Below the pieces are notes generated by a model that had not been told where the DNA came from, searched no databases, and saw only the letters and a list, made by a program, of their open reading frames with translations. Both the position numbers and the translations under genes were made by a program. Shown here piece after piece: positions 1 through 7,378 of a stretch of DNA of 39,930 nt. The DNA is from Hyphomicrobiales bacterium (lineage in GTDB: Bacteria; Pseudomonadota; Alphaproteobacteria; Rhizobiales; Rhizobiaceae), in assembly GCA_900472625.1 (NCBI GenBank), contig UCIT01000095.1, positions 1 through 39,930 of the forward strand, written 5' to 3'. The first letter of the stretch is position 1. Each line of letters starts with the position of its first letter.

Positions 1-45
1 ATCTCCCCCCTTGAGGGGGAGATGTCCGGCAGGACAGAGGGGGGT
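1..45. repeat. Palindromic intergenic repeat, cut by window edge
   Basis: Two hairpins lie side by side. The first has arms at 1-9 and 15-23 (ATCTCCCCC / GGGGGAGAT); the second has arms at 24-27 and 32-35 (GTCC / GGAC). The G-rich tail AGAGGGGGGT follows. The pattern resembles short palindromic repeats dispersed between genes in rhizobial genomes. The left part is outside the window, so its full size is unknown. Confidence 0.7.
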
Positions 46-78
46 GCCGCGCCCACGACAAAAACGAAGGAGCATGCC

Positions 79-447
79 ATGCCACACGCTCCCGTCCCGT
101 TACACCGACGCGCCAATGCCAAACGCATGCGCAAGACGCTTACCGATGCAGAACTCAAGCTGTGGAACGCGTTGCGTGCACACCGGCTGATGGGACTGGG
201 ATTCCGTCGGCAACTCCCCATCGCTGGCTACATCGTCGATTTCGCTTGTCCCACACATCGATTGATTGTCGAACTCGATGGTTCGCAGCACGCACTTGAA
301 CCTAATGCAGCGTACGACGCCACCCGAACGCGTCGCCTCGAATCCGCTGGCTGGACCGTCATCCGGTTCTGGAACAACGACATCCTGCGCGACATCGACA
401 ATGTCTGCCTGCACATCCTGGCAACGATCGGAGAGCATGCGCCATGA
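79..447 (+). CDS. DUF559 domain protein (Vsr-like endonuclease fold)
   Basis: This 122-residue protein carries the DUF559 pattern: a basic N-terminus, the helix with TDAELKLWNALR, then VDFACP and VELDGSQH, and a C-terminal segment with GWTVIRFWNND. DUF559 belongs to the PD-(D/E)XK nuclease-like fold related to Vsr endonucleases; the D and E-x-D residues are in the expected places. I chose ATG 79 because an AAGGAG ribosome-binding site sits about 8 bases upstream and relatives begin near this point; an in-frame ATG at 22 lies inside the repeat. The stop overlaps the next start by 4 bases. The physiological role of such stand-alone DUF559 proteins is not established. Confidence 0.8.
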   Translation: MPHAPVPLHRRANAKRMRKTLTDAELKLWNALRAHRLMGLGFRRQLPIAGYIVDFACPTHRLIVELDGSQHALEPNAAYDATRTRRLESAGWTVIRFWNNDILRDIDNVCLHILATIGEHAP

Positions 448-923
448 GCTCGACCTACACCGGCGGCTGCCAATGCGGCGCGATCCGTTTCCGCGTTCGG
501 GGCACTCTCGAGGACTCCTCGATCTGTCATTGCCGGATGTGCCAAAAGGCGTTCGGCGCCTATTACGCGCCGCTGGTTTCCGTGCGTGGCGCCGAGCTCG
601 AATGGACGCGGGGAGAGCGCAAGCGGTTCCAGTCGTCCAACGTGGTGGAGCGCGGCTTTTGCGCAGACTGCGGCACGCCGCTGACCTATGAGGCGCCTGA
701 TGGAATCGCGATCGCCGCCGGCGCCTTCGACGATCCCGCCGCACTGCCGCCGGTCATCCAGTTCGGCACCGAGCGCAAGATCGCCTTCGTCGACCACCTG
801 CATGCATTGCCAGCCCGCGTGACGGAAGATGATGCCGAGGCGGCGCCCTTCGTGCTCGATCTCGTCTCCTACCAGCATCCCGACCACGACACCGCAACCT
901 GGCCAGAGGAAAAGCGTCTGTGA
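444..923 (+). CDS. GFA-family zinc-binding protein, copy 1
   Basis: This 159-residue protein belongs to the GFA/CENP-V fold, named after glutathione-dependent formaldehyde-activating enzyme. Zinc-binding cysteines are visible as C9-x-C11, C28-x-C30-x2-C33 and C73-x2-C76 (FCADCGTPL). The family usually binds two zinc ions; most bacterial members have no proven substrate, and a formaldehyde/glutathione role should not be assumed. It is the first of three adjacent paralogues, all sharing HCRMCQK and a terminal QHPDHDT motif. ATGA overlap couples it to the DUF559 gene, and its own TGA overlaps the GTG start of copy 2. Confidence 0.88.
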   Translation: MSSTYTGGCQCGAIRFRVRGTLEDSSICHCRMCQKAFGAYYAPLVSVRGAELEWTRGERKRFQSSNVVERGFCADCGTPLTYEAPDGIAIAAGAFDDPAALPPVIQFGTERKIAFVDHLHALPARVTEDDAEAAPFVLDLVSYQHPDHDTATWPEEKRL

Positions 924-1408
924 CAGAGACGGTGGCCTTCAGCGGAGGATGCCAGTGCGGCGCGGTTCGCTACCGTGCAGCGGGCGAACTCGGCTATCCG
1001 CATCTCTGCCATTGCCGCATGTGCCAGAAGGCTTCGGGTAACTATTTCATGCCGCTGGCGTTTGCCAGACGATCCGAGTTTGCGCTGACGCGCGGGGAGC
1101 CGGCATGGTTCCACTCGTCCGATCTCGTGCGTCGCGGCTTTTGCGCCGCCTGTGGCACGCCGCTGTTCTACGACATACCGGAGGCCGACACCATCAACCT
1201 CGTTCTCGGCACGCTGGATGATCCGGAGGCTGTGAAGCCAGTGGCGCAGTCGAATACCGGGCGGAAGATGGCCTGGTTTCACGAGCTCGACCACCTGCCC
1301 ATAGAACCCGACGAAGAAACGCCCGATCGCGAGAATGCGATCGCCGCGAGCAACCATCAACACCCCGATCACGACACGGCCGAATGGCCGTCTGGAGCAT
1401 CATCATGA
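920..1408 (+). CDS. GFA-family zinc-binding protein, copy 2
   Basis: This 162-residue paralogue has cysteines C11/C13, C30/C32/C35 and C75/C78, so both predicted zinc sites are intact. It begins at GTG 920, which overlaps the preceding stop (GTGA); AGAGGA at 905-910 can serve as ribosome-binding site. Its middle and C-terminus diverge most from the other two copies (Y-F-M-P-L-A-F instead of the Y/F-x-A-P/A-L-V type), which hints at a different ligand pocket. No catalytic assignment can be made from sequence. Confidence 0.87.
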   Translation: MTETVAFSGGCQCGAVRYRAAGELGYPHLCHCRMCQKASGNYFMPLAFARRSEFALTRGEPAWFHSSDLVRRGFCAACGTPLFYDIPEADTINLVLGTLDDPEAVKPVAQSNTGRKMAWFHELDHLPIEPDEETPDRENAIAASNHQHPDHDTAEWPSGASS

Positions 1409-1881
1409 GCGAGCCTATCAGGACAGGCGGATGCCAATGCGGCGCAGTGCGTTTTCGTATCTCGGCCAAGCTCGGGCGACCGTCGATCTGCCATTGCCGC
1501 ATGTGCCAGAAACAGTTCGGCGGCTTCTTCTCGGCGCTGGTGACGGCGCCCGACGACGGGCTGGAATGGACGCGCGGCGCGCCCACCTATTTCCAGTCGT
1601 CGATCAATATCGAGCGCGGCTTCTGCAAGGATTGCGGCACGCCGATGATCTACCGGCATCCCGGCGGGCTGGAGCTTGCGATCGGCACGTTCGACGACCG
1701 CAGCGATCTCGCGCCGCAGATCCAGGTAAATTACGAGGCGCGCATCCCCTGGGTCGAGACGATCTTCGATCAGCCCGTCCACACCGACCCCGATTTCTAT
1801 GCGCGGCAGGAGGCGATCATCTCCTTCCAGCATCCCGACCACGACACCAACATCTGGCCAGCCCAAGGCGTGAAAATATGA
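1405..1881 (+). CDS. GFA-family zinc-binding protein, copy 3
   Basis: This 158-residue paralogue keeps all zinc ligands (C10/C12, C29/C31/C34, C74/C77) and the QHPDHDT tail. An earlier in-frame ATG exists at 1384, but ATG 1405 overlaps the stop of copy 2 as ATGA, exactly the arrangement seen at the other junctions, so it is preferred. The stop overlaps the aminopeptidase start at 1878. The three copies look like an old tandem amplification, since they differ at many positions outside the metal sites. Confidence 0.88.
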   Translation: MSEPIRTGGCQCGAVRFRISAKLGRPSICHCRMCQKQFGGFFSALVTAPDDGLEWTRGAPTYFQSSINIERGFCKDCGTPMIYRHPGGLELAIGTFDDRSDLAPQIQVNYEARIPWVETIFDQPVHTDPDFYARQEAIISFQHPDHDTNIWPAQGVKI

Positions 1882-2837
1882 CCGAAGTCCTGAGAACGCT
1901 CTATCCCGAAATCGAACCCTATGCATCGGGCCATCTCGACGTCGGCGACGGCCACGTCATCTACTGGGAGCGCTCCGGCACGCCGGGCGCCAAGCCGGCG
2001 GTATTCCTGCATGGCGGCCCGGGCGGCGGCTTCTCGCCGAGCCACCGGCGCCAATTCGATCCTGATCTCTATGACGTGACGCTGTTCGACCAGCGCGGCT
2101 GCGGCCGCTCGACGCCGCATGCCGATCTCAACGCCAACACCACATGGCATCTGGTGGCCGATATCGAGCGGCTGCGCGAGATGGCCGGCGTCGACAAGTG
2201 GCAGGTGTTCGGCGGCTCCTGGGGCTCGACACTGGCACTGGCCTACGCGGAAACATATCCGGAGCGCGTGTCGGAGCTGATCGTGCGCGGCATCTATACG
2301 CTGACCAAGGCCGAACTGGGCTGGTACTATCAGTTCGGTGTCTCGGAAATGTTTCCCGACAAATGGGAACGCTTCATCGCACCGATCCCGCCGGAGGAGC
2401 GCCATGAGATGATGCATGCCTATCACCGCCGGTTGACGCATGACGACAAGGCGGTGCGGCTGGAGGCCGCCAAGGCGTGGAGCATCTGGGAAGGCGAAAC
2501 GATCACGCTGCTGCCGGAGCCCTCGACCAGCGGCAAATTCGAGGAGGCCGAATTCGCCTATGCCTTCGCGCGCATCGAGAACCACTTCTTCGTCAACGCC
2601 GGCTGGATGGAAGAAGGCCAGCTTTTGCGCGACGCGCACAAGCTCCAGGATATTCCTGGGGTGATCGTGCACGGGCGCTATGACATGCCGTGCCCGGCCA
2701 AATACGCCTGGGCATTGCACAAGGCCTGGCCGAAGGCGGATTTGCACCTGATCGAGGGGGCCGGGCACGCCTTTTCGGAGCCGGGAATTCTGGATCAGCT
2801 GATCCGGGCGACGGATCGGTTCGCGGGGAAGAGATAA
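1878..2837 (+). CDS. pip: Prolyl aminopeptidase (proline iminopeptidase)
   Basis: This 319-residue alpha/beta hydrolase matches the proline iminopeptidase family (EC 3.4.11.5), which releases N-terminal proline from peptides in the cytoplasm. Visible motifs are the oxyanion segment HGGPGGG (about 45-51), DQRGCGRS (71-78), the nucleophile elbow GGSWGS with Ser114, the acidic residue in HGRYDMPC, and the catalytic His in GAGHAF near the C-terminus. The length is normal for the family. ATG 1878 overlaps the preceding stop by 4 bases, suggesting translational coupling to the GFA genes. A palindromic repeat follows directly downstream. Confidence 0.93.
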   Translation: MTEVLRTLYPEIEPYASGHLDVGDGHVIYWERSGTPGAKPAVFLHGGPGGGFSPSHRRQFDPDLYDVTLFDQRGCGRSTPHADLNANTTWHLVADIERLREMAGVDKWQVFGGSWGSTLALAYAETYPERVSELIVRGIYTLTKAELGWYYQFGVSEMFPDKWERFIAPIPPEERHEMMHAYHRRLTHDDKAVRLEAAKAWSIWEGETITLLPEPSTSGKFEEAEFAYAFARIENHFFVNAGWMEEGQLLRDAHKLQDIPGVIVHGRYDMPCPAKYAWALHKAWPKADLHLIEGAGHAFSEPGILDQLIRATDRFAGKR

Positions 2838-2853
2838 GCGATCTGAAGCGATC

Positions 2854-3014
2854 GTGGCCCCCTCATCCGCCTATCGGCCCCTTCTCCCCGGTGGGGAGAA
2901 GGGGTGACGCACGGGCATCGCTCCGACAGTAGCTTTGCTGTGTGAGTGACAGGCCGCGGCGAATCTCTTCTCCCCACCGGGGAGAAGGTGGCGGCAGCCG
3001 GATGAGGGGGCCAC
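2854..3014. repeat. Complete palindromic RIME-like element
   Basis: A 161-base element is bounded by a perfect 16-base inverted repeat (2854-2869 GTGGCCCCCTCATCCG against 2999-3014). Inside are two hairpins: CCCCTTCTCCCC 2878-2889 pairs with 2893-2904, and CTTCTCCCC 2967-2975 pairs with 2979-2987. The two halves are inverted versions of each other. The architecture matches Rhizobium-type intergenic mosaic elements (RIME). It separates pip from cimA and may act as a terminator or mRNA-stabilising fold. Confidence 0.8.
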
Positions 3015-3064
3015 CGGCGCCAACGCAAACGATGACAATTGACCCGACTACCGGGAGGAAACAC

Positions 3065-4678
3065 ATGAAAGACCGCATCTATCTCTTCGACACAACTTTG
3101 CGCGACGGGCAGCAGACGCCCGGCATCGATTTTTCGGTCGAGGACAAGATCGCCATCGCCAGCATGCTCGACGAGTTCGGCCTCGACTATGTCGAGGGCG
3201 GATATCCCGGCGCGAACCCGACGGATACGGCCTTTTTCAGCGAAAAGCGCACCCGCAACGCTTCTTTCGTCGCCTTCGGCATGACGAAGCGCGCCGGTGT
3301 TTCCGCCTCCAACGATCCGGGGCTCAACAGCCTGCTGCAGGCCAAGAGTGATGCGATCTGTCTTGTCGCCAAGAGCTGGGACTATCACGTCAAGGTGGCG
3401 CTCGGCTGTTCGAACGAGGAAAACCTCGAGAGCATTTCGGAAAGCGTGAAGGCCGTGGTCGCCGCGGGCAAGGAGGCGATGGTCGATTGCGAGCATTTCT
3501 TCGATGGCTACAAGGCCAATCCGGATTATGCGATCGCCTGCGCCAGGGCGGCCTATGAGGCCGGCGCGCGCTGGGTGGTGCTCTGTGACACCAATGGCGG
3601 CACGCAGCCGCCGGAGATCCGCGCGATCGTCGAGGCGGTTATCGCTTCAGGCGTTCCCGGGCACTGTCTTGGCATCCATGCGCATAACGATACCGGCCAG
3701 GCGGTCGCCAATTCGCTGGCCGCCATCGAGGCCGGCGTGCGGCAGATCCAGGGCACGCTCAACGGCATCGGCGAGCGCTGCGGCAACGCCAATCTGGTGA
3801 CGCTGATCCCGACGCTTTCGCTGAAGGACACCTATTCCTCGCGCTTTACCACCGCCATCGACCCGGAACGGCTCCTCAACCTGACGCGGCTGTCGCATGC
3901 TTTCGACGAATTGCTGAACCGCTCGCCCGACCACCAGATGCCTTATGTCGGCGCGTCCGCCTTCGCCACCAAGGCAGGCATCCATGCCTCGGCGTTGCTT
4001 AAAGACCCGCGCACCTACGAACATGTGACACCCGAGAGCGTCGGCAATCTGCGCAAGGTCATGGTGTCGGACCAGGGCGGCAAGGCGAATTTCATCAATG
4101 CACTGAAGCGGCGCGGCATCGAGGTCGGCAAGGACGATCCGAAGCTCGACCGGCTGATTTCAATCGTCAAGGATCGGGAGGCATCGGGCTATGCCTATGA
4201 GGGCGCGGATGCCAGTTTCGAGCTGCTGGCGCGGCGCACGCTCGGCACGATCCCGGAATTCTTCTCGGTCGAGGGCTTTCGGGTGATGGTCGAGCGCCGG
4301 TTCGACCTGCATGGGCAGGTAAAGATCGTGTCCGAGGCCGTCGTGAAGCTCGGTATCGACGGTCACACCGTGATGTCGGTGGCGGAAGGCGATGGCCCGG
4401 TCAACGCGCTCGACCTCGCGCTGCGCAAGGACTTCGGCAAGTACCAGCACGAGATCGACGATCTTGAGCTAGCCGACTTCAAGGTCCGTATCCTCAATGG
4501 CGGCACGGAGGCGATCACCCGCGTCCTGATCGAATCCACCGACAGCGACGGCGTGCGCTGGTGGACGGTCGGCGTGTCGGAGAACATCATCGACGCCTCG
4601 TTCCAGGCGCTGATGGACTCGGTGATCTACAAGCTGATGAAGAACCGGCAGCTGGCAGGCAAGATCGCCGCCGAATAG
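3065..4678 (+). CDS. cimA: Citramalate synthase family (LeuA/homocitrate synthase-like)
   Basis: This 537-residue protein has the architecture of the TIGR00977 (R)-citramalate synthase family: an N-terminal HMGL-like TIM barrel with DTTLRDGQQTPG, the metal-binding HxH in GIHAHND, and GIGERCGNANL, then a C-terminal LeuA-type regulatory dimerisation domain (about 400-530). The reaction is pyruvate plus acetyl-CoA to citramalate, an entry to 2-oxobutyrate for isoleucine; a related acyl-CoA substrate cannot be excluded. The frame stays open back to 2942 through the repeat, but ATG 3065 has GGGAGGAAAC just upstream and starts at the usual MKDRIYLFDTTLRDG position. It ends 6 bases from the convergent methyltransferase gene. 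Confidence 0.85.
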   Translation: MKDRIYLFDTTLRDGQQTPGIDFSVEDKIAIASMLDEFGLDYVEGGYPGANPTDTAFFSEKRTRNASFVAFGMTKRAGVSASNDPGLNSLLQAKSDAICLVAKSWDYHVKVALGCSNEENLESISESVKAVVAAGKEAMVDCEHFFDGYKANPDYAIACARAAYEAGARWVVLCDTNGGTQPPEIRAIVEAVIASGVPGHCLGIHAHNDTGQAVANSLAAIEAGVRQIQGTLNGIGERCGNANLVTLIPTLSLKDTYSSRFTTAIDPERLLNLTRLSHAFDELLNRSPDHQMPYVGASAFATKAGIHASALLKDPRTYEHVTPESVGNLRKVMVSDQGGKANFINALKRRGIEVGKDDPKLDRLISIVKDREASGYAYEGADASFELLARRTLGTIPEFFSVEGFRVMVERRFDLHGQVKIVSEAVVKLGIDGHTVMSVAEGDGPVNALDLALRKDFGKYQHEIDDLELADFKVRILNGGTEAITRVLIESTDSDGVRWWTVGVSENIIDASFQALMDSVIYKLMKNRQLAGKIAAE

Positions 4679-4684
4679 GCCCAG

Positions 4685-5560
4685 TCAGTGAAGGGCGGAT
4701 GCGACGAGGCCCCAATGCTTTTGGGAGTACCACTCGTCCTCCGTCCTTTCAGCCTTCCAGCGCAGCCCGTAGATGCGGCTCAGTCCGCCTGAGCGGAAGG
4801 CTTTTTCCAGCGCGGCGTAGGTGGCGATGTCACCGGCGATCCCCTCGCCCCAGACGAAGCTCACTGGCTGCAGATGTTGCGCGCTAAAACCGGCATCCTG
4901 TCGCTGAAAGAGAAAGAGACCGGCCTGCGACGTCGAGCCGAGCAGCTTGCCTCCCGCCCCCATGGCCGGCGTACCGAGCGGAAACAGCAGACGCCCGCCG
5001 GTCGAGAGCTTCTCGATCCAGGGCAGCGCAGGATAGTGCAGCGCGAAATTGACGTAGATGGCATCCGTTTCTTTGCTTGGCCATTCGAGACCGTTGCCGT
5101 GGATCACCTCGACGTTCTCGTAGTCCTCCAGATTTCGGACGGCCTGACGGGCCAGATCCTCGTCGAACTCGACGGCGACAACGCGGCCGGAGCGCCCGAC
5201 GAGGCGCGCAATGATCGCGGTATAATAACCGCTGCCGGCGCCGATGTGGCAGACAGTCTCGCCTTCGCGCAACTTAAGCCGATGCAGTCCCCGCGCATGC
5301 AGGCTGGGGCTGCCGTTGTTGACGTGACGCTCGGCCTGCAGCGCGAAGAGCGCGTCCTGGTAGAGAACGACGGGATCGCTCGACGGGACATCCATGTAAC
5401 GGTTCCAGTCGCGCATCTTCCATGGCGGCGGGCCGAGAAAACGCTCCCGCGGGACTTGGGAAAAGGCGTCGAGCAGTGCTTCGTCGTGACGGATGCCGGC
5501 CTTTGCCAGCATCTGAATTGCGAATGCCTGTCGGCACACTGTCAGATCGGCTTCATCCAT
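4685..5560 (-). CDS. PCMT-family SAM-dependent methyltransferase
   Basis: This 291-residue protein resembles protein-L-isoaspartate O-methyltransferases. The SAM-binding motif GAGSGYYTAIIARLVG and the following VVAVEFDEDLA are clear, and the N-terminus (QAFAIQMLAKAGI, VPRERFLG) fits the family. Canonical Pcm is about 210 residues, so this longer form with a C-terminal extension may have a different substrate; true isoaspartate repair is not certain. The frame extends to a TTG at 5602, but ATG 5560 with AGGGA upstream is better. The gene is divergent from rarD. Confidence 0.8.
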   Translation of the reverse strand: MDEADLTVCRQAFAIQMLAKAGIRHDEALLDAFSQVPRERFLGPPPWKMRDWNRYMDVPSSDPVVLYQDALFALQAERHVNNGSPSLHARGLHRLKLREGETVCHIGAGSGYYTAIIARLVGRSGRVVAVEFDEDLARQAVRNLEDYENVEVIHGNGLEWPSKETDAIYVNFALHYPALPWIEKLSTGGRLLFPLGTPAMGAGGKLLGSTSQAGLFLFQRQDAGFSAQHLQPVSFVWGEGIAGDIATYAALEKAFRSGGLSRIYGLRWKAERTEDEWYSQKHWGLVASALH

Positions 5561-5674
5561 GAGCGTATCCCTGTAGTTCAAGGAGATAGAATATCGGTTC
5601 AATGAAATGAATTGGCCTATTCACGGTCGTTGCGATAATCGGCATGTCAATCAGAATCATAATGGAAACACCCA

Positions 5675-6589
5675 ATGTCTGCCGATGCAACCCTGCCGCT
5701 CGCCAAGAACGAAGACAGCCCGCGCGGCTTTGCCTTTGCGCTGGCGGCCTACCTGCTCTGGGGCTTCCTGCCGATCTATATGAAGGCCGTGGCGCATATT
5801 TCGCCGGCCGAGGTGATCGCGCACCGTATCGTCTGGTCGCTGCCGCTCGCCGGTCTTGTGCTGATCGTGCTCGGGCGGACCGGGGATGTCAGGGTTGCCC
5901 TGCGTTCGCCGCGCCTGCTGGCAATGGCGGGCGTGACGGCCGCGCTGATCACGGTGAACTGGGGCACCTATGTCTGGGCGATCGGCGCCGGCCACTCGCT
6001 CGATGCGGCGCTCGGCTATTTCATCAATCCGCTGTTCAGCATTTTCCTGGGCGCGGTCGTACTCAAGGAAAGGCTGCGTCCGGTGCAGATCGCGGCGATC
6101 GTGCTGGCGGGTCTTGCGGTGGTGATCCTCGCCGTCGACAGCGGTCACGTGCCGTGGGTATCGCTGACGCTAACGATCTCGTGGGGTTTTTACGCGCTGC
6201 TGCGCAAGACGCTGCCGCTCGGTCCGAACCAGGGCTTCTTCCTTGAAGTGCTGATCCTCAGCGTTCCGGCGTTCTTCTACATCGTCTATCTCGAGCTCGG
6301 CAGCGGCGAAGGGCATTTCTACCGCACCGGCTGGGTCGATACCGCCCTGCTGCTCGGTTGCGGCCTGGTGACGGCCGTACCGCTGATGATCTACGCCAAC
6401 GGCGCCAAGTTGCTGAAGCTGTCGACCATCGGCATCATGCAGTATATCGCGCCGACGATGATCTTCCTGATCGCGGTCTTCGTGTTCAAGGAACCGCTCG
6501 GCACGGCGCGGATGATTGCATTCCCGTTGATCTGGGCGGGGTTGTTTCTCTACAGCTGGTCGATGCTGCGGGGCAGCCGGGGGCGCTGA
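5675..6589 (+). CDS. rarD: RarD-type EamA permease
   Basis: This 304-residue integral membrane protein has about ten hydrophobic segments, two EamA repeats, and the RarD hallmarks LLWGFLPIYMKA, VIAHRIVWSLPL and the C-terminal GIMQYIAPTMIFLIAVFVFKEP. RarD proteins are named after chloramphenicol sensitivity in related bacteria, but the natural substrate is generally unknown. It acts in the inner membrane. The start is ATG 5675, 114 bases from the divergent methyltransferase gene. It ends 10 bases before the convergent LOG-family gene. Confidence 0.9.
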   Translation: MSADATLPLAKNEDSPRGFAFALAAYLLWGFLPIYMKAVAHISPAEVIAHRIVWSLPLAGLVLIVLGRTGDVRVALRSPRLLAMAGVTAALITVNWGTYVWAIGAGHSLDAALGYFINPLFSIFLGAVVLKERLRPVQIAAIVLAGLAVVILAVDSGHVPWVSLTLTISWGFYALLRKTLPLGPNQGFFLEVLILSVPAFFYIVYLELGSGEGHFYRTGWVDTALLLGCGLVTAVPLMIYANGAKLLKLSTIGIMQYIAPTMIFLIAVFVFKEPLGTARMIAFPLIWAGLFLYSWSMLRGSRGR

Positions 6590-6599
6590 GCCCCCTCTC

Positions 6600-7223
6600 C
6601 TACATCTTCGAGATCACGGCTTCTTCGCCGTCGCGATCGTTTGCCAGTTCGGCGGCCTGGGCCATGATTGCCGGGATGATCTCCGCGACGGTGTCGATGA
6701 CGAGCGGCTGGACGCGGTGGGCGGTGTGGATGAAGCCCTCATCCGTCATGTGACGCAGCAGCTCCATCATCGGATCCCAGAAGCCGTTGATATTGGCGAA
6801 GATCATCGGCTTTTCGTGCCGGCCGAGCTGCGCCCAGGTCATGATCTCGATGATCTCTTCCAGCGTGCCGATACCACCCGGCAGCGCCACGAAGGCATCC
6901 GAGCGTTCGAACATCGTATGTTTGCGCGCATGCATGTCAGGCGTTACAATCAGCTCGTTGAGCTGGCCGAGGGAATGGCGGGTCGCCTCCATGTCGATCA
7001 GGAACTCGGGAATGATACCGGTCACCTGGCCGCCGTTCGAGAGCGTACCGCTCGCAACCGCCCCCATGATCCCCTTGGTGCCGCCGCCGTAGATCAGGCG
7101 CAGGCCATAATCGGCAATTTCCTTGCCGAGCGCGCGGCCGGCGGCCATGTGGCTGGGATCGCTACCGGGACGCGAACCGCAATAAACACAAATGGAGCGA
7201 ATGGAATGAGATTGATCTGTCAT
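6600..7223 (-). CDS. LOG-family protein (TIGR00730, phosphoribohydrolase-like)
   Basis: This 207-residue Rossmann-type protein contains the LOG signature PGGIGTLEE together with GGGTKGIMGAVA and the CVYCGSRPG N-terminus. Family members hydrolyse cytokinin riboside monophosphates or other nucleoside 5'-monophosphates, releasing the base. In plant-associated bacteria this can yield cytokinins, but homologues occur widely and may be general purine phosphoribohydrolases. ATG 7223 is preferred to an upstream in-frame TTG at 7235; the ribosome-binding site is weak. It is divergent from the LysM gene. Confidence 0.88.
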   Translation of the reverse strand: MTDQSHSIRSICVYCGSRPGSDPSHMAAGRALGKEIADYGLRLIYGGGTKGIMGAVASGTLSNGGQVTGIIPEFLIDMEATRHSLGQLNELIVTPDMHARKHTMFERSDAFVALPGGIGTLEEIIEIMTWAQLGRHEKPMIFANINGFWDPMMELLRHMTDEGFIHTAHRVQPLVIDTVAEIIPAIMAQAAELANDRDGEEAVISKM

Positions 7224-7378
7224 AGGGGCAAACAACTATTCTCTCTGCGTCCAGTCAAGAAAAATGACGGAAAACCTACGTCCTACGTTTACTCGGCTAC
7301 TTTGACTGCTTGTGCAAAGCAACGGGAATCGCTAGCAATTTCAGGAAGTCTGGCAAGATTGCCGCCTGGGGAGACCTG

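Noticed and set aside
444..1881. GFA genes as a formaldehyde detoxification operon
   Set aside because: No adhC/S-(hydroxymethyl)glutathione dehydrogenase or hydrolase is adjacent, and most GFA-fold proteins lack proven activity of this type.
2942..3064. N-terminal extension of the citramalate synthase through the repeat
   Set aside because: It would translate the palindromic element; ATG 3065 has an excellent ribosome-binding site and the family-typical start.
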